Of a stretch of 64,000 nucleotides of DNA, positions 46,100 to 57,603 are shown piece after piece (the stretch's first letter is position 1; every line of letters begins with the position of its first letter). The DNA comes from Rhodospirillaceae bacterium. GTDB lineage: Bacteria; Pseudomonadota; Alphaproteobacteria; SHVP01. The stretch is from contig PBKD01000006.1 of NCBI GenBank assembly GCA_002722055.1, positions 108,233-172,232 on the forward strand, in the 5' to 3' direction. Below the pieces are notes generated by a model that did no database searches, was not told where the DNA came from, and saw only the letters and a program-made list of their open reading frames with translations. A program made the position numbers and the translations under genes.

Positions 46100-47108
46100 T
46101 AAATATATTATGTCTGAAAGACTTCGTCTTTTATCAAAAAGAGGGTCCGAATTTTTAGGGGTAGATCATCCAATTTTGGGTGGAGCTATGAGTTGGCTCT
46201 CTGAGTCAAGACTTGTGTCAGCAATTTCAAATGCAGGGGGTTTTGGAGTTATTGCCTGTGGCTCCCTAAACCCAAGTGATTTAGAAAAAGAGATTGAAAA
46301 AACAAAGAAACTAACTGAACACCCTTTTGGAGTGAATCTTATTACAATGCATCCTCAATTGTCTGACTTGATTGACTGTTGTATAAAGCAAAATATTTCA
46401 CATGTTGTTTTAGCAGGAAGTATTCCATCAGCATCTTCAATCTTTAGACTTAAAACTGCTGGTGTTAAGGTCATTGGGTTTGCCCCGGCCCTTTCTTTAG
46501 CTAAAAGATTAATTAAATCTGGTTTAGATGCTCTTGTAATAGAAGGCATTGAAGCTGGAGGTCACGTTGGGCCTGTTTCAACAAACGTTTTAGCTCAAGA
46601 AATTTTACCTAATATAAATGAAGTTCCTATTTTTGTTGCAGGTGGAATCGGTAGAGGGGAAGCAATGTCTTTCTACCTTGAAATGGGTGCGAGTGGAGTT
46701 CAAATGGGGACAAGATTTGTTTGTGCGCATGAATGTATAGCTCATAAAAACTTTAAAAAAGCATTTTTAAAGGCTAACTCAAGAGATGCTATTTTGAGCA
46801 CACAATTAGATGATAGGTTTCCTGTTATTCCAGTAAGATCTCTCAAAAATAAAGGAACAAAACTTTTTTTAAAGAGGCAACAGGAAGTAATAAAAGATTT
46901 TGATAATGGAAAAAAAACTATGCCAGAAGCACAACTTGATATAGAGCATTTTTGGGCGGGTGCTCTGAAAAAGGCAGCTATAGAAGGTGATATTGATACT
47001 GGATCAGTAATGGCAGGGCAAAGTATAGGTTTAATTAAAAAAGAACAGAGTTTATCAGAAATAATTAATGAGTTTATTGTTCAGGCAGATTTTAAATATA
47101 ATAATTAA
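46089..47108 (+). CDS. Nitronate monooxygenase / 2-nitropropane dioxygenase family flavoprotein
   Basis: A 332-339 residue FMN-dependent TIM-barrel enzyme. Motifs: HPILGGAMSWLSESRLVSAISNAGGFGVIA, FGVNLITMHPQ, the substrate-side segment EGIEAGGHVGPV and the phosphate-binding IFVAGGIGRGEAMSFYLEMGASGVQMGTRFV. Start options are ATG 46089, which overlaps lysC by 11 bases, or ATG 46110 (MSERLRLL), which matches the N-terminus of relatives better. Family members detoxify nitronates or act as FabK-like enoyl reductases; the sequence alone does not choose. Confidence 0.9.
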   Translation: MKTSKYIMSERLRLLSKRGSEFLGVDHPILGGAMSWLSESRLVSAISNAGGFGVIACGSLNPSDLEKEIEKTKKLTEHPFGVNLITMHPQLSDLIDCCIKQNISHVVLAGSIPSASSIFRLKTAGVKVIGFAPALSLAKRLIKSGLDALVIEGIEAGGHVGPVSTNVLAQEILPNINEVPIFVAGGIGRGEAMSFYLEMGASGVQMGTRFVCAHECIAHKNFKKAFLKANSRDAILSTQLDDRFPVIPVRSLKNKGTKLFLKRQQEVIKDFDNGKKTMPEAQLDIEHFWAGALKKAAIEGDIDTGSVMAGQSIGLIKKEQSLSEIINEFIVQADFKYNN

Positions 47109-47169
47109 TTACTTTATAATTATTTTAATAGAAATTTTTTTAGGTTAATAGATGTAATCTAGGTGTTTT

Positions 47170-48309
47170 ATGACTGAAAATGATTCTGATGAATTGAAAT
47201 TTAATAGTAGATTAAAGCTTAAAAATATATCAAATCTATCAGATAGCTACGACGGTGTTGGAGCAGATCTTAAGATAGCCAGAAATAGAAAAGGTCTAAA
47301 AATTGAAGATGTAGCAAATTCAATAAGAATAAGTTCAATTTATATTAAGGCCATAGAGGAAGGCAGATTTGATGATTTACCTGGAGAGACATATATAGTT
47401 GGCTTCATTAAAACTTACAGTAAGTATCTTGGTTTAGATCAAGATATTATTTATGAGCAGTTTAAGAAAGAATCAGTCCGATCACAGAATGTTGCTCTTG
47501 AATTTCCTGTAACACGATATAGAGAAAATTTTCCAACGAAAAAAATTATTTTTTCTTGTCTAGCTTTAATTATATTAGCATATTTTGTATATGTTTATTT
47601 TTTTGGTGGTAGTAGAGAAGTAGTAAAAAATATTGATACAGTACCAGAGACAATACTTAATAGCACTGATAATATTATATCAGATAAAGAACAAAATTTG
47701 TTATCTAAAGTAGAAAATAAATATTTAAACACTAAAGAATCATATCAAAATTTATCTCAGAAAAAAAACTTTCAAAATTCTGATTCTGTTAAAGAAACAG
47801 AGAAAGATATTTTAGTTGAAAATAAAGATATAAAAGAAAAAGAGAATATGACCGAAAAACTGAATTACGAAGAAAAAATTGAAAATAATATGGATAAATT
47901 AAATGAGAATATCTATGAAGATGCATATGAGGAAGAGGAAATTATTGAGGATCCAATAAATATTCAAAATGGATCAGTAGTCTCAAACAATATACAAGAG
48001 ACAAGTGAAAACATGAACGAAGATTTAAATAAAAATGAAGTATCAGAAAACATAGAATTATCAGCTTCAAAAAATTATATTATGGCTAATGAAGATATAT
48101 GGGTTCATATAAATATAATTGATGGAGCAGTTATTTTTTCTGGTATTATTCGTAAGGGAAATAGATTAAACATACCTGAGACAGTTAAATGGAATTTATC
48201 AACAGGAAACGCCGGTTCATTGGAGATATTTATTAATGATAAAAAATTGGCTCCTCCAGGTGGAAAAGGTCAAATACTTAAGAATTTTTCAATTTACCAA
48301 GAAGATTAA
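47170..48309 (+). CDS. RodZ-like membrane protein (HTH_25 + TM + DUF4115)
   Basis: A 379-residue inner-membrane protein. Residues about 30-100 form a cytoplasmic Cro-like helix-turn-helix ([42 protein letters not shown]), followed by one TM helix ([21 protein letters not shown]), a long Glu/Asn-rich periplasmic linker with coiled-coil character (about 170-295), and a C-terminal DUF4115 domain ([30 protein letters not shown]). This is the RodZ layout, linking MreB to cell shape in relatives. It precedes ispG, its usual partner in many Proteobacteria. Confidence 0.9.
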   Translation: MTENDSDELKFNSRLKLKNISNLSDSYDGVGADLKIARNRKGLKIEDVANSIRISSIYIKAIEEGRFDDLPGETYIVGFIKTYSKYLGLDQDIIYEQFKKESVRSQNVALEFPVTRYRENFPTKKIIFSCLALIILAYFVYVYFFGGSREVVKNIDTVPETILNSTDNIISDKEQNLLSKVENKYLNTKESYQNLSQKKNFQNSDSVKETEKDILVENKDIKEKENMTEKLNYEEKIENNMDKLNENIYEDAYEEEEIIEDPINIQNGSVVSNNIQETSENMNEDLNKNEVSENIELSASKNYIMANEDIWVHINIIDGAVIFSGIIRKGNRLNIPETVKWNLSTGNAGSLEIFINDKKLAPPGGKGQILKNFSIYQED

Positions 48310-48329
48310 ATTGGGTTAGAGAGAGAATA

Positions 48330-49451
48330 ATGTCAGAAAATTTTTTTCAAAAGATCAAAAGAAAAAAAACAAGAAAAATTAAAGTGGGTGATGTAAGTGT
48401 TGGAGGTGAGAGTCAAATTTCAGTTCAGTCAATGACTAATACTACTACTACAAATATTGGTGCAACTGTAAAACAAATTAATCAGTTAGCTGAGTTTGGA
48501 GCTGATATAGTAAGAGTTTCTTGTCCGGATAAAGAATCAAGTAAAGCAATTAAAGAAATAACTCAAGAAGTTGATGTTCCTATTGTGGCTGATGTTCATT
48601 TTCATTATCAAAGAGGGATAGAATCGATAATTTCTGGTGCCTCCTGCCTAAGAATAAATCCAGGAAATATTGGTTCCAGAGAAAAATTAAAAGAGCTTGT
48701 AAAAGTCGCTAAAGATTATGGTGTTTCAATGAGAGTAGGTGTAAACGCAGGATCTTTAGAGAAAAATTTGCTAGAAAAATATGGCGAGCCATGTCCACAA
48801 GCAATGGTTGAAAGCGCAACTGCGACTGCAAATTTTCTTGAGGATCTAGATTTTAATCAATTTAAAATTAGTGTAAAAGCATCAAATATTTTTTTAGCTA
48901 TTGAATCATATAGAAAATTGTCTCTAGTAACTGATGCTCCTTTGCATCTAGGAGTTACTGAAGCAGGTTCATATACACCTGGTACTATAAAATCATCAAT
49001 AGGTATTGCATCATTACTAATGGATGGTATTGGTGATACTTTGAGAGTTTCGCTATCTTCTAATCCAATAGATGAAATTAAGGTTGGTTTTGAGATATTA
49101 AAATCATTAGGTATAAGAAATAGAGGGCTTACAATTATTTCTTGTCCATCTTGTGCGCGCCAGGGTTTTCCGGTAATTGATACGGTCGCAAAGCTTGAAA
49201 AAAAATTTTCATACCTGACTACACCTTTGACTCTTTCAATAATCGGTTGTGTAGTAAATGGACCTGGAGAGGCAAAAAAAACAGACATTGCTATAACAGG
49301 TGGAAAATCTAATCATATGGTCTATATTAATGGTTTGGCAGATCACAAGGTGTCTGACGATAAACTTTTTGAGCATTTAGTTGAGTTAATTGAAACTAAA
49401 ATTAATGAAATAGAAAATAAAAATTCAAGCTTTATAGCTTCAGTGCAATAA
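48330..49451 (+). CDS. ispG: 4-hydroxy-3-methylbut-2-en-1-yl diphosphate synthase (flavodoxin) IspG
   Basis: Penultimate step of the MEP isoprenoid pathway, an iron-sulfur enzyme. 373 residues, with the N-terminal TIM barrel ([48 protein letters not shown]) and the C-terminal cluster domain with cysteines in [13 protein letters not shown] and [19 protein letters not shown]. It sits between the RodZ-like gene and hisS, a widely conserved order. Confidence 0.97.
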   Translation: MSENFFQKIKRKKTRKIKVGDVSVGGESQISVQSMTNTTTTNIGATVKQINQLAEFGADIVRVSCPDKESSKAIKEITQEVDVPIVADVHFHYQRGIESIISGASCLRINPGNIGSREKLKELVKVAKDYGVSMRVGVNAGSLEKNLLEKYGEPCPQAMVESATATANFLEDLDFNQFKISVKASNIFLAIESYRKLSLVTDAPLHLGVTEAGSYTPGTIKSSIGIASLLMDGIGDTLRVSLSSNPIDEIKVGFEILKSLGIRNRGLTIISCPSCARQGFPVIDTVAKLEKKFSYLTTPLTLSIIGCVVNGPGEAKKTDIAITGGKSNHMVYINGLADHKVSDDKLFEHLVELIETKINEIENKNSSFIASVQ

Positions 49452-49476
49452 TTTATTGTAATATTAGGAAGATTTG

Positions 49477-50733
49477 ATGTCACTTAAATTAGTCAGAGGT
49501 ACTAGGGATATTTATGAGAAAGAAAATGATCATTTTCGTAAAATTATAACCCTTTTCAAAAATGTTTCCGAAAGATATGGTTATAAAGAAATTTCTACAC
49601 CCATAATTGAATATTCAGAAGTTTTTGAGAAAACCCTTGGAGAATCAAGTGATGTTGTTTCAAAGGAAATGTATAAATTTCAAGACAGAAGTGGTAATAA
49701 TTTAACTTTAAGACCAGAAGGAACAGCAGGAATAGCAAGGGCTTTCATCTCTGGTAAAATGAAAAATCAATTACCAATTAGATTTTTATATTATGGCCCT
49801 ATGTTTAGATATGAACGTCCCCAGAAAGGAAGGTTTAGGCAATTTAATCAAATAGGGATAGAACTTTTAGGTATTTCAGATTATCAGGCTGATGTAGAAG
49901 TCATTGCATTAGGATATCATATATTAAAAGATTTAGGCTTAAATGATAAAATTTCACTTTTAATTAACAGCTTAGGCGATTTGGAAAGTAGAGAGAAATA
50001 TAAAAAAGAACTTATAAGTTATTTAAATAATTATAAAAACGAATTGTCTGACGAGAGTTTAATTAGACTAGATAAAAACCCTTTACGAATATTAGACTCA
50101 AAAAATAAAAATGATATAAAAATATTAGAAAATGCCCCAAATTTCCTAAATTATTTAAATGATAATTCAAAATTTTTTTTTGATAAAACCTGCAAAGGTT
50201 TAGAAAACTTAGATATACCTTTTACCATAGAAACAAATCTAGTCAGAGGTTTTGATTATTATTGTCATACTGCTTTTGAGTTTGTTACGAATGAACTTGG
50301 TGCACAAAATGCGATTATTGCTGGCGGTCGCTATGATGGTTTAATCAGTAGCATGGGAGGTGATGATACTCCTGGCATAGGTTGGGCTGGAGGTCTTGAA
50401 CGATTAGGTCTACTTATCCCTGAGGTTGATGATTTAAAAAGACCAGTTTGTCTGCTATCAATTAATAATAGTTCTGATAATTTAATTAGTAAATTGGCGT
50501 ATGAATTACGCAATAGTGGTTTCATTGTTAGTGTGATAAGGGGAGGTAATATATCGAAAAGTATAAACAAATCTAATAAAATTAATTCCAAGTATGTGGT
50601 TATAGTTGGGGAAGAAGAGTTAAAGAGCGGCTTATTTCCTGTCAAAGATCTTGATAGTAGCAAACAAAATAATATTAAATTAGGTGAGATTTGTAATTTT
50701 CTGAAAGGTCTTGAAAATGATAGATCAAAATAA
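49477..50733 (+). CDS. hisS: Histidine-tRNA ligase
   Basis: Class II aminoacyl-tRNA synthetase, 418 residues. Motif 1 region ([23 protein letters not shown]), motif 2 ([41 protein letters not shown]), the HisA box ([14 protein letters not shown]) and motif 3 ([12 protein letters not shown]) are present. ATG 49477 is preferred to TTG 49474 because AGGAAG is well spaced from it. It overlaps prfA by 17 bases. Confidence 0.97.
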   Translation: MSLKLVRGTRDIYEKENDHFRKIITLFKNVSERYGYKEISTPIIEYSEVFEKTLGESSDVVSKEMYKFQDRSGNNLTLRPEGTAGIARAFISGKMKNQLPIRFLYYGPMFRYERPQKGRFRQFNQIGIELLGISDYQADVEVIALGYHILKDLGLNDKISLLINSLGDLESREKYKKELISYLNNYKNELSDESLIRLDKNPLRILDSKNKNDIKILENAPNFLNYLNDNSKFFFDKTCKGLENLDIPFTIETNLVRGFDYYCHTAFEFVTNELGAQNAIIAGGRYDGLISSMGGDDTPGIGWAGGLERLGLLIPEVDDLKRPVCLLSINNSSDNLISKLAYELRNSGFIVSVIRGGNISKSINKSNKINSKYVVIVGEEELKSGLFPVKDLDSSKQNNIKLGEICNFLKGLENDRSK

Positions 50734-51787
50734 AATTGATGAAATATTAAAAAAATTTGACTTAATGCAAAATAACTTAAATGAAGAAAAAGATAGTGAA
50801 AAATATGTTTTACTTTCAAAACAATTTTCAGACTTCTCCCCAATTGCCAAAGCAGCTAAAGTTTTAAATGATTTATATTTAGAAATAGAGAGCTTAGATG
50901 AAATTTTAGAGGATGATCAAAGTGAGGAAGAATTTAAAAAACTTGCAGAAAATGAAAAACATCAAATTAAAGATAATATTTTAGAAAATCAGACTAAATT
51001 ATCAATTCTATTACTTCCTAAGGATGAAGCAGATTCCAGGAATGTTATTTTAGAAGTAAGAGCAGGTACCGGAGGAGATGAGGCTGCTATGTTTGGTGCA
51101 GATCTTTTTAGGATGTATCAGAGATATTCAGATATAAATTCCTGGAAATTTGAAATAATGAATTTATCAGAAAATAGTATTGGTGGTTTAAAAGAAGCAT
51201 CAGCAAATATTTCAGGAAAAAATGTATTTTCAAAATTAAAATTTGAGTCAGGTGTTCATAGGGTACAGCGAGTTCCAATTACAGAATCAAGCGGAAGAAT
51301 ACATACATCTGCTGCAACAGTAGCCGTCTTACCCGAAGCGGAGGACGTAGATGTTAATATTGAGGATAAAGATATTAGAATAGATGTTTTTAGGGCTTCA
51401 GGGCCTGGTGGTCAGTCAGTAAATACAACTGATAGTGCAGTAAGAATAACACATTTACCATCCGGTATAGTTGTAACACAACAAGATGAAAAATCTCAGC
51501 ACAAAAATAAATCAAAAGCTCTAAAAATTTTAAGAGCTAGGCTGTTTGAGGTAGAAAGATCTAAAATCAACTCTGAGAGAGCGGAAGCTAGAAGGTCACA
51601 AGTTGGAACTGGAGATAGATCTGAGAGAATACGAACATATAATTTCCCACAAAATAGATTAACAGATCACAGGGTTAATTTAACTATACATAAACTAGAC
51701 AGAATTCTTACAGGTGAGCTTTTAAATGAAGTAATTAATGAATTAATTTTAGTTGATCAGGAAGAACGTTTGAAAAATCTTTCATGA
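50717..51787 (+). CDS. prfA: Peptide chain release factor 1
   Basis: Terminates translation at UAA and UAG. 356 residues from ATG 50717 (the TTG at 50711 is in frame but less likely). The catalytic GGQ is in [22 protein letters not shown] and the stop-codon-reading PxT tripeptide is PIT in [18 protein letters not shown]. It overlaps hisS by 17 bases and prmC by 4. PrmC methylates the Gln of this GGQ motif, so enzyme and substrate are coupled. Confidence 0.97.
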   Translation: MIDQNKIDEILKKFDLMQNNLNEEKDSEKYVLLSKQFSDFSPIAKAAKVLNDLYLEIESLDEILEDDQSEEEFKKLAENEKHQIKDNILENQTKLSILLLPKDEADSRNVILEVRAGTGGDEAAMFGADLFRMYQRYSDINSWKFEIMNLSENSIGGLKEASANISGKNVFSKLKFESGVHRVQRVPITESSGRIHTSAATVAVLPEAEDVDVNIEDKDIRIDVFRASGPGGQSVNTTDSAVRITHLPSGIVVTQQDEKSQHKNKSKALKILRARLFEVERSKINSERAEARRSQVGTGDRSERIRTYNFPQNRLTDHRVNLTIHKLDRILTGELLNEVINELILVDQEERLKNLS

Positions 51788-52644
51788 CTAATTATCCTAT
51801 CTCGAAAATTCTTAATGTAGGTACGAAAAAATTGAAATCTTGTGGTATTTTTGGTGCAAGAAGAGATGCAAGGATACTATTATCCAAGGTTTTAGGAATA
51901 GAGTCAGAGTTAATCATTTCTAATCCTGATAGAGTTATCGAAAAGTATTCAGAAGAACTTTTTTTTAAATATATTAGTAGGAGATGTGAAAGAGAGCCTG
52001 TATCAAAAATAATTGGTGAAAAGTTCTTCTGGAAAGAGAAATTCTTTGTTAATTCCTGTGTCTTAGATCCACGACCTGATAGTGAGATTATAATTGAGTC
52101 AGTTTTAAAATATAATAATTTTTTAGATAAAGATGTAAGTATCCTTGATATAGGTACTGGAAGTGGAGCTTTATTATTATCATTATTGGCTGAATTTCCT
52201 CAATCAATAGGATTAGGTATAGATAGATCATTTAAGGCCATTAAAGTTGCTAAGCAAAATTCCAGAAATTTAGGTCTTAATAATAGGGCAAATTTTGCTG
52301 TAATGGATTGGTGCAGTGGAGTTAACACCAAATTTGATATAGTAATCTCAAATCCACCCTATATCCCGACTTCAAATATTCAGACTCTTTCTCCAGAGGT
52401 CAGGTTATATGACCCACAAATTGCTCTTAATGGAGGGAAAGATGGGGTCAAACATATAGAGACAATTCTAAAATCAATCCCAAAAATCTTAAGTATTGGA
52501 GGTTTTGCAGTAATTGAGATAGGTTATAATCAATTATCAATGGTTGAGAAAAAAATTTTGTCAAATCACTTAAGAATAATTGAAATTTTTAGGGACTTAT
52601 CGGGAATTGACCGTTGCATAGTTGTCTCTCTTGTAGGAAAATAG
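51784..52644 (+). CDS. prmC: Release factor glutamine methyltransferase PrmC
   Basis: Methylates the GGQ glutamine of release factors. 286 residues: N-terminal helical domain, [25 protein letters not shown] motif [16 protein letters not shown], and the NPPY catalytic motif in [13 protein letters not shown] followed by [13 protein letters not shown]. It overlaps prfA by 4 bases. Confidence 0.97.
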   Translation: MTNYPISKILNVGTKKLKSCGIFGARRDARILLSKVLGIESELIISNPDRVIEKYSEELFFKYISRRCEREPVSKIIGEKFFWKEKFFVNSCVLDPRPDSEIIIESVLKYNNFLDKDVSILDIGTGSGALLLSLLAEFPQSIGLGIDRSFKAIKVAKQNSRNLGLNNRANFAVMDWCSGVNTKFDIVISNPPYIPTSNIQTLSPEVRLYDPQIALNGGKDGVKHIETILKSIPKILSIGGFAVIEIGYNQLSMVEKKILSNHLRIIEIFRDLSGIDRCIVVSLVGK

Positions 52645-52679
52645 AAAATAGTTGTTGGCATATAGTAAAACTCATACTA

Positions 52680-52794
52680 GGGTCAATATTGAGAATTTTA
52701 TTAATTCACTGAGATTCAGTAAATTGAGAATAACTCAAAATATAAACAAAATTAAAATTTTAATATATAGACCCTGAGGTATTTCTGATGGGTC
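52680..52794 (+). promoter_or_regulatory. Possible structured leader of the DUF4167 gene
   Basis: The 174-base gap after prmC has GGGTC at 52680-52684, GACCC at 52770-52774 and GGGTC at 52790-52794. The single GACCC can pair with either GGGTC, giving two mutually exclusive helices ahead of the next start codon at 52819. The helices are short and the sequence between is very AT-rich, so this is only a suggestion of a regulated 5' leader. Confidence 0.25.
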
Positions 52795-52818
52795 AAGAAT
52801 AGATTCATTTAAAGATTA

Positions 52819-53307
52819 ATGAGACATAGTAACCCAAGAAGACCAAAATCAAACCGAACTAATGGCAAAAGGTCTTATAACAACGGTCAAAACCGAAGTT
52901 TTGAGAGCAATGGTGCTGGAGCAAAATTGAGAGGGACAGCTTCACAAGTATTTGAAAAGTATATTGCCTTAGCAAGAGATGCTTCCTCAAGTGGTGATAG
53001 AATTTCTGCTGAAAACTTTTTTCAACATGCAGAGCATTATTTCAGGATCCAAAACTTAATTCCACAAGAAAAAAAACCTAAAGAGGGTGAAAAGCTTAGT
53101 GAAGATATTACTAGTCCACAAAAAAATTCAGATGAAGGTGATCATAACTCTTCTAATGAGCCAAATTTAATAAATGGCGATGAAAAAAAAGAGGCTTCCC
53201 CAGAAATTCATGAAAAAGAAGAAAGCTCTAAGCCCAGACAGAGGAAGAAAAGAAGTTCTGCGAATATAAAAAATAATCAAGCCTCTGAGGGTGATACAAT
53301 AAGTTAA
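52819..53307 (+). CDS. DUF4167 family protein (putative RNA-binding, basic N-terminus)
   Basis: A 162-residue protein. The basic, Asn/Arg-rich N-terminus (MRHSNPRRPKSNRTNGKRSYN) is followed by the conserved DUF4167 helix pair LRGTASQVFEKYIALARDASSSGDRISAENFFQHAEHYFRI, and a low-complexity acidic then basic tail. The family is widespread in alphaproteobacteria, in this same place between prmC and clpB; nucleic-acid binding is a guess from charge. The ATG at 52819 begins the conserved basic segment. Confidence 0.88.
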   Translation: MRHSNPRRPKSNRTNGKRSYNNGQNRSFESNGAGAKLRGTASQVFEKYIALARDASSSGDRISAENFFQHAEHYFRIQNLIPQEKKPKEGEKLSEDITSPQKNSDEGDHNSSNEPNLINGDEKKEASPEIHEKEESSKPRQRKKRSSANIKNNQASEGDTIS

Positions 53308-53411
53308 TTTTTAATTAATTTCATTGAATTAAATTAATTTAATCCCATTTAAATACTTATACTTTATTTTTGTATTAATTTTTTATTAATAAAATTTGAT
53401 AATATAGTTAA

Positions 53412-55958
53412 ATGGAAAACTTTAATAATAATTCAAAACAAATATTTCATGATGCTCAGATATTAGCTTCAAACCTTAGCCATCAAAGGCTAATACCAGA
53501 GCATATTTTAATTTGTATGTTGTCTGAAGAAATAATTGAAAAAATAATCAAATCATCTGGTGGAAATATACTTAATCTTAAACAAGTATTAAATGAATAC
53601 TTAAAAAACTTTCCAAAAGTAATTGAAGATAAGAAAAATACTATTTATCTCGATAAGGAAACTAAAATATTAATTAATTTTTTGGAAAGCCAGGATAAAT
53701 CAAATCAGAAAAAATATGAAATAGATCCCGTAACTATACTTTTAGCAATAATATCTATCCCTGAGTTAAATGTATGCATGTTAATTAAGAAGTCTGGCAT
53801 TGACTTAACAAAGTTAAAAAAAGAAGCTAATAGTAATAAGTTTTTATACACCGAGCCAAATGTAAATAAAAAAACGTTAGATAAGTTTGCTAGAGATTTA
53901 ACTAAGGAAGCCTCAGAAGGGAAATTAGATCCTGTAATTGGCAGAGATGATGAAATAAGAAGATCAATTCAAGTGCTTTCAAGAAGAACTAAAAATAATC
54001 CTATTTTAATTGGAGAGCCTGGAGTAGGAAAAACAGCAATCGTGGAGGGTTTGGCATTAAGAATAGTAAACTCAGATGTGCCTGAAATATTAAAAAATAA
54101 AAAAATAATGTCCTTGGATATAGGTCAACTTATAGCTGGTGCAAAGTTTAGAGGCGAATTTGAAGAAAGATTAAAATCTGTACTTGCTGAAGTATCTAAT
54201 TCAAAAGACTCAATAATATTATTTATTGATGAGATACATACAATAGTTGGTACGGGTGCATCGGAAGGAGCAATGGATGCTTCGAATCTTTTAAAGCCTC
54301 AACTAGCAAGAGGTGATTTACATTGTATTGGTGCGACTACGTTAAAAGAACATTCTAAATATATTGAAAAAGACGCTGCACTTGCCAGGCGATTCCAAAC
54401 AATTTACATCAATGAACCATCTATAGAGGATTCAATATCAATTCTGAGAGGTTTAAAAGAAAAATATGAAATTCATCATGGACTTCCTATTTCTGATAAA
54501 GCAATTATTGCTGCTTGCGAACTATCTGATAGATATATCTCTGACAGGTTTCTTCCAGATAAGGCGATAGACCTTATAGATGAAGCTTCAAGTAAATTGA
54601 GAATGGAAATTGATTCAAAGCCAATAGATTTGGATGAAACTGAAAGAAGACTTACGCAATATAAAATAGAACTAGAAGCTATAAATAAAGAAAATGATGA
54701 CCATTCAAAAAAAAGGATAGATATACTTGAAAGTGAAATAAAAAATCTTTCAGAAAAAAAATCAGTATATGAAAAAAAATGGAAAGATGAAAAGAAAAGG
54801 TTATCAGATAATAACGATCTTAAAGAAAAGATAGATGCATATAAGAATGAGCTTTCGATTGTAAAAAGAAAAGGTGACTTAACACGTGCAGGTCAATTAA
54901 CTTACAGTATTATCCCAGAACTAGAGGTGGCTTTACAGAAAACTGAAAATTCTGAGAATAATAAGGACCTTTTTGAGGCTGTAGATGATGAGGATATAGC
55001 CTCAATTGTTTCAAAGTGGACTGGGATACCAGTGAGTAAAATGCTTGATGAAGAGCAAAACAAAATTTTATCTATTGAAAGTTATTTAAATAATAAGGTT
55101 ATTGGTCAATATGAAGCAATTAAAAAAATTTCTGATACTGTCAAAAGATCTAGGGCAGGTTTGAATGATCCCTCTAAACCTATAGGATCTTTTATTTTTG
55201 TTGGTCCAACAGGTGTAGGAAAAACACAATTAACAAAAGCACTAGCTGATTTCTTATTTGACGATGAGAGGGCACTTGCTAGAATTGATATGGCAGAGTA
55301 TATGGAGAAACATTCAGTAGCACGACTTATAGGATCGCCTCCTGGTTATGTAGGATATGATGAAGGTGGGGTCTTGACAGAATCAATAAGAAGAAGACCT
55401 TACCAGGTTATATTATTTGATGAAATAGAGAAAGCTCATAAGGATGTATTCAATATTTTTCTGCAAATTCTTGATGATGGTAGGTTAACAGATGGTCAAG
55501 GAAGAACTATCAATTTTTCAAATACAATAATTATAATGACTTCAAACCTTGGAGCAAAATACTATTCTAAAAAAAATCTATCCAGCACAATAGAGTTAAA
55601 TAAATTAATTTCTAATGAGGTAAAAAATAATTTTAATCCTGAATTTGTTAACAGACTTGATGATATTATTGTTTTTAACCAATTAGATATAGAAAGTATT
55701 AATAAGATAGTTCTTATAGAACTAAATAGTTTTAAATCTCTACTTGCAGATAAAGGAATTGATTTAGTTTTCGATGATAGAGTGATAGATAATCTCTCAA
55801 GAGAAGGTTACGATGAGCTTTATGGCGCTCGACCAATCAAAAGATTAATACAAACAAAAATTAAAGATAGGGTTGCAACTAAGATACTAGAAGAAAAATA
55901 CCCTAGAGGAAGTTGCATAAAATTATTTTTAGAAAATAATATTTTAAATATAAATTAA
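53412..55958 (+). CDS. clpB: ATP-dependent disaggregase ClpB
   Basis: AAA+ chaperone that works with DnaK to dissolve aggregates. 848 residues: Clp N domain (1-145), first ATPase domain ([40 protein letters not shown]), the coiled-coil M domain (about 400-520) that distinguishes ClpB from ClpA, and second ATPase domain ([57 protein letters not shown]). The N domain is more divergent than the rest. No heat-shock promoter element is obvious in the 104 bases upstream. Confidence 0.95.
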   Translation: MENFNNNSKQIFHDAQILASNLSHQRLIPEHILICMLSEEIIEKIIKSSGGNILNLKQVLNEYLKNFPKVIEDKKNTIYLDKETKILINFLESQDKSNQKKYEIDPVTILLAIISIPELNVCMLIKKSGIDLTKLKKEANSNKFLYTEPNVNKKTLDKFARDLTKEASEGKLDPVIGRDDEIRRSIQVLSRRTKNNPILIGEPGVGKTAIVEGLALRIVNSDVPEILKNKKIMSLDIGQLIAGAKFRGEFEERLKSVLAEVSNSKDSIILFIDEIHTIVGTGASEGAMDASNLLKPQLARGDLHCIGATTLKEHSKYIEKDAALARRFQTIYINEPSIEDSISILRGLKEKYEIHHGLPISDKAIIAACELSDRYISDRFLPDKAIDLIDEASSKLRMEIDSKPIDLDETERRLTQYKIELEAINKENDDHSKKRIDILESEIKNLSEKKSVYEKKWKDEKKRLSDNNDLKEKIDAYKNELSIVKRKGDLTRAGQLTYSIIPELEVALQKTENSENNKDLFEAVDDEDIASIVSKWTGIPVSKMLDEEQNKILSIESYLNNKVIGQYEAIKKISDTVKRSRAGLNDPSKPIGSFIFVGPTGVGKTQLTKALADFLFDDERALARIDMAEYMEKHSVARLIGSPPGYVGYDEGGVLTESIRRRPYQVILFDEIEKAHKDVFNIFLQILDDGRLTDGQGRTINFSNTIIIMTSNLGAKYYSKKNLSSTIELNKLISNEVKNNFNPEFVNRLDDIIVFNQLDIESINKIVLIELNSFKSLLADKGIDLVFDDRVIDNLSREGYDELYGARPIKRLIQTKIKDRVATKILEEKYPRGSCIKLFLENNILNIN

Positions 55959-55983
55959 AATTTGTATGAATTTTCTATGTAAC

Positions 55984-57405
55984 TCACATTTTTTTAACAA
56001 ATTCGAAGCTATTTATTTCTTCTATTTTTTTTGTAAATTTTTTGTATTCAGTTCCAGTAAGTTTTCTACCTGTTGGGAGTTTTAGTGATAAAGGATTTAC
56101 TTGTCTCCCTTTTCGTAAAACCTCATAGTGTAAATGAGGTCCAGTCGAAACACCTGTTGAACCAATATACCCTATTATCTGCCCTTGCTTAACATTTTTT
56201 CCAGGTCTTATATTTCTTGCATATGATTTAAGATGTGCGTAAGCAGTCTTAAAGTTATTTTTGTGTCTTATTCTTATATATTTCCCATATCCACCGTTAC
56301 GGCTTGCTTTTTCAATAGTACCATTACCCGCAGCCATAACTGGAGTTCCATATGGTGCAGCAAAATCAATACCTCTGTGCATTCGTGTATATCCTAGTAT
56401 TGGGTGTTTCCTTTTTCCAAATCTTGAAGAAAGTCTTGCTCCATCAACTGGCGTTTTTAAAAGAGCTTTTTTTGCACTTTCACCTTTTGAATTAAAATAT
56501 TCTGGATATTTACTCTTGGTTGGAAAAAAATATAGTTTATTCCACTTTTTATTAGTTTTTAACGCTGCATATAATATTTTACCGTCTTTGATAAAGTTTC
56601 CTTCTGTATCATAAAAACATTCATATATTACCTCAAATTTATCATTAGGTTTAATGTCTCTTTGGAAATCTACGTCCCAGCTAAAAATTCTTATCATTTC
56701 CATTGTAATATTTGTTGGAACACCTGAATTCTTTGAAGCTAAGAAAAGATTAGATTCAATTATACCAAAAGAACTTTTATTTATTTTATTTAATTCTTTA
56801 ATATCTTCATAATGAAAGAACTGTTTTTCATCTAATTTAGTTGCATAAATACTTTTTACTTTAGTGATAGGTATAATAATTTGAAATAAGTCATTATCTC
56901 TATGAGAAATTTGAATCTTTTGTCCTGCTAAAATATTTTTAGGATTAATTAATTTACTAATTGCATTTACTGCTAATTGTGTATCATATCTATTTATACC
57001 AGAACTAACCAATGTTTGAGAAATATTACCCCCTTTTTTTATCTTTAAAATTGTCTCCTTAAGATCTGTTCTATAAGAAATCTCATTTTTGAATGATAAT
57101 TTTCCCAGTGTTTCTGGTTTCATTGTAACTAATAGATCAGAAAGATTGTTTTTGGAATTTTCAAAAATCAGGCTTGTTGCTCTTGATCGAGCATTCAGAC
57201 TAAATGGTTCAGCTATAATGATAACAATAGTTGCTATTAAAGCGCCACCAATTGCTCCTAATGCAAAATTTGAGCTTCTTTTTTTTTCAGTAATTAGAGT
57301 AGAAGAAAAAAGGAACCAATTTTTAGATTTTTTATCGTAAAAAAATTGTGCTTGTAAAACCAAAAAATCTATTACTTTTTTAGAGGTTTTAAAAAAAATA
57401 TTCAT
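55984..57405 (-). CDS. Membrane-anchored M23 zinc endopeptidase (MepM-like murein hydrolase)
   Basis: A 473-residue envelope enzyme that likely cleaves peptidoglycan cross-links. One TM helix lies at about 48-66 (FALGAIGGALIATIVIIIAEPF), followed by a long periplasmic part with an opacity-associated/LysM-like region and a C-terminal LytM domain: MHRGIDFAAPYGTPVMAAGNG and TGPHLHYEVLRKGRQVNP, which hold the His, Asp and HxH zinc ligands. The 198 bases upstream (57406-57603) show only AT-rich sequence with no gene or strong hairpin. It converges with clpB. Confidence 0.92.
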   Translation of the reverse strand: MNIFFKTSKKVIDFLVLQAQFFYDKKSKNWFLFSSTLITEKKRSSNFALGAIGGALIATIVIIIAEPFSLNARSRATSLIFENSKNNLSDLLVTMKPETLGKLSFKNEISYRTDLKETILKIKKGGNISQTLVSSGINRYDTQLAVNAISKLINPKNILAGQKIQISHRDNDLFQIIIPITKVKSIYATKLDEKQFFHYEDIKELNKINKSSFGIIESNLFLASKNSGVPTNITMEMIRIFSWDVDFQRDIKPNDKFEVIYECFYDTEGNFIKDGKILYAALKTNKKWNKLYFFPTKSKYPEYFNSKGESAKKALLKTPVDGARLSSRFGKRKHPILGYTRMHRGIDFAAPYGTPVMAAGNGTIEKASRNGGYGKYIRIRHKNNFKTAYAHLKSYARNIRPGKNVKQGQIIGYIGSTGVSTGPHLHYEVLRKGRQVNPLSLKLPTGRKLTGTEYKKFTKKIEEINSFEFVKKM

Positions 57406-57603
57406 AATTATAGCTCAAAAATTACTAGAGGAAGATTTAAATCCAACAATATTTACCAAAAGTTGATAGATAGCACTGTTTTTTCCTATTGTAAATTAAT
57501 AAAACACTTTAAAACACTGTTTATAATGATTTTTTTAGTAATTATTATATTTATATATAAAATTATAAAGATCTAATTATTTATAAATAAATTTAGCTAA
57601 TTA

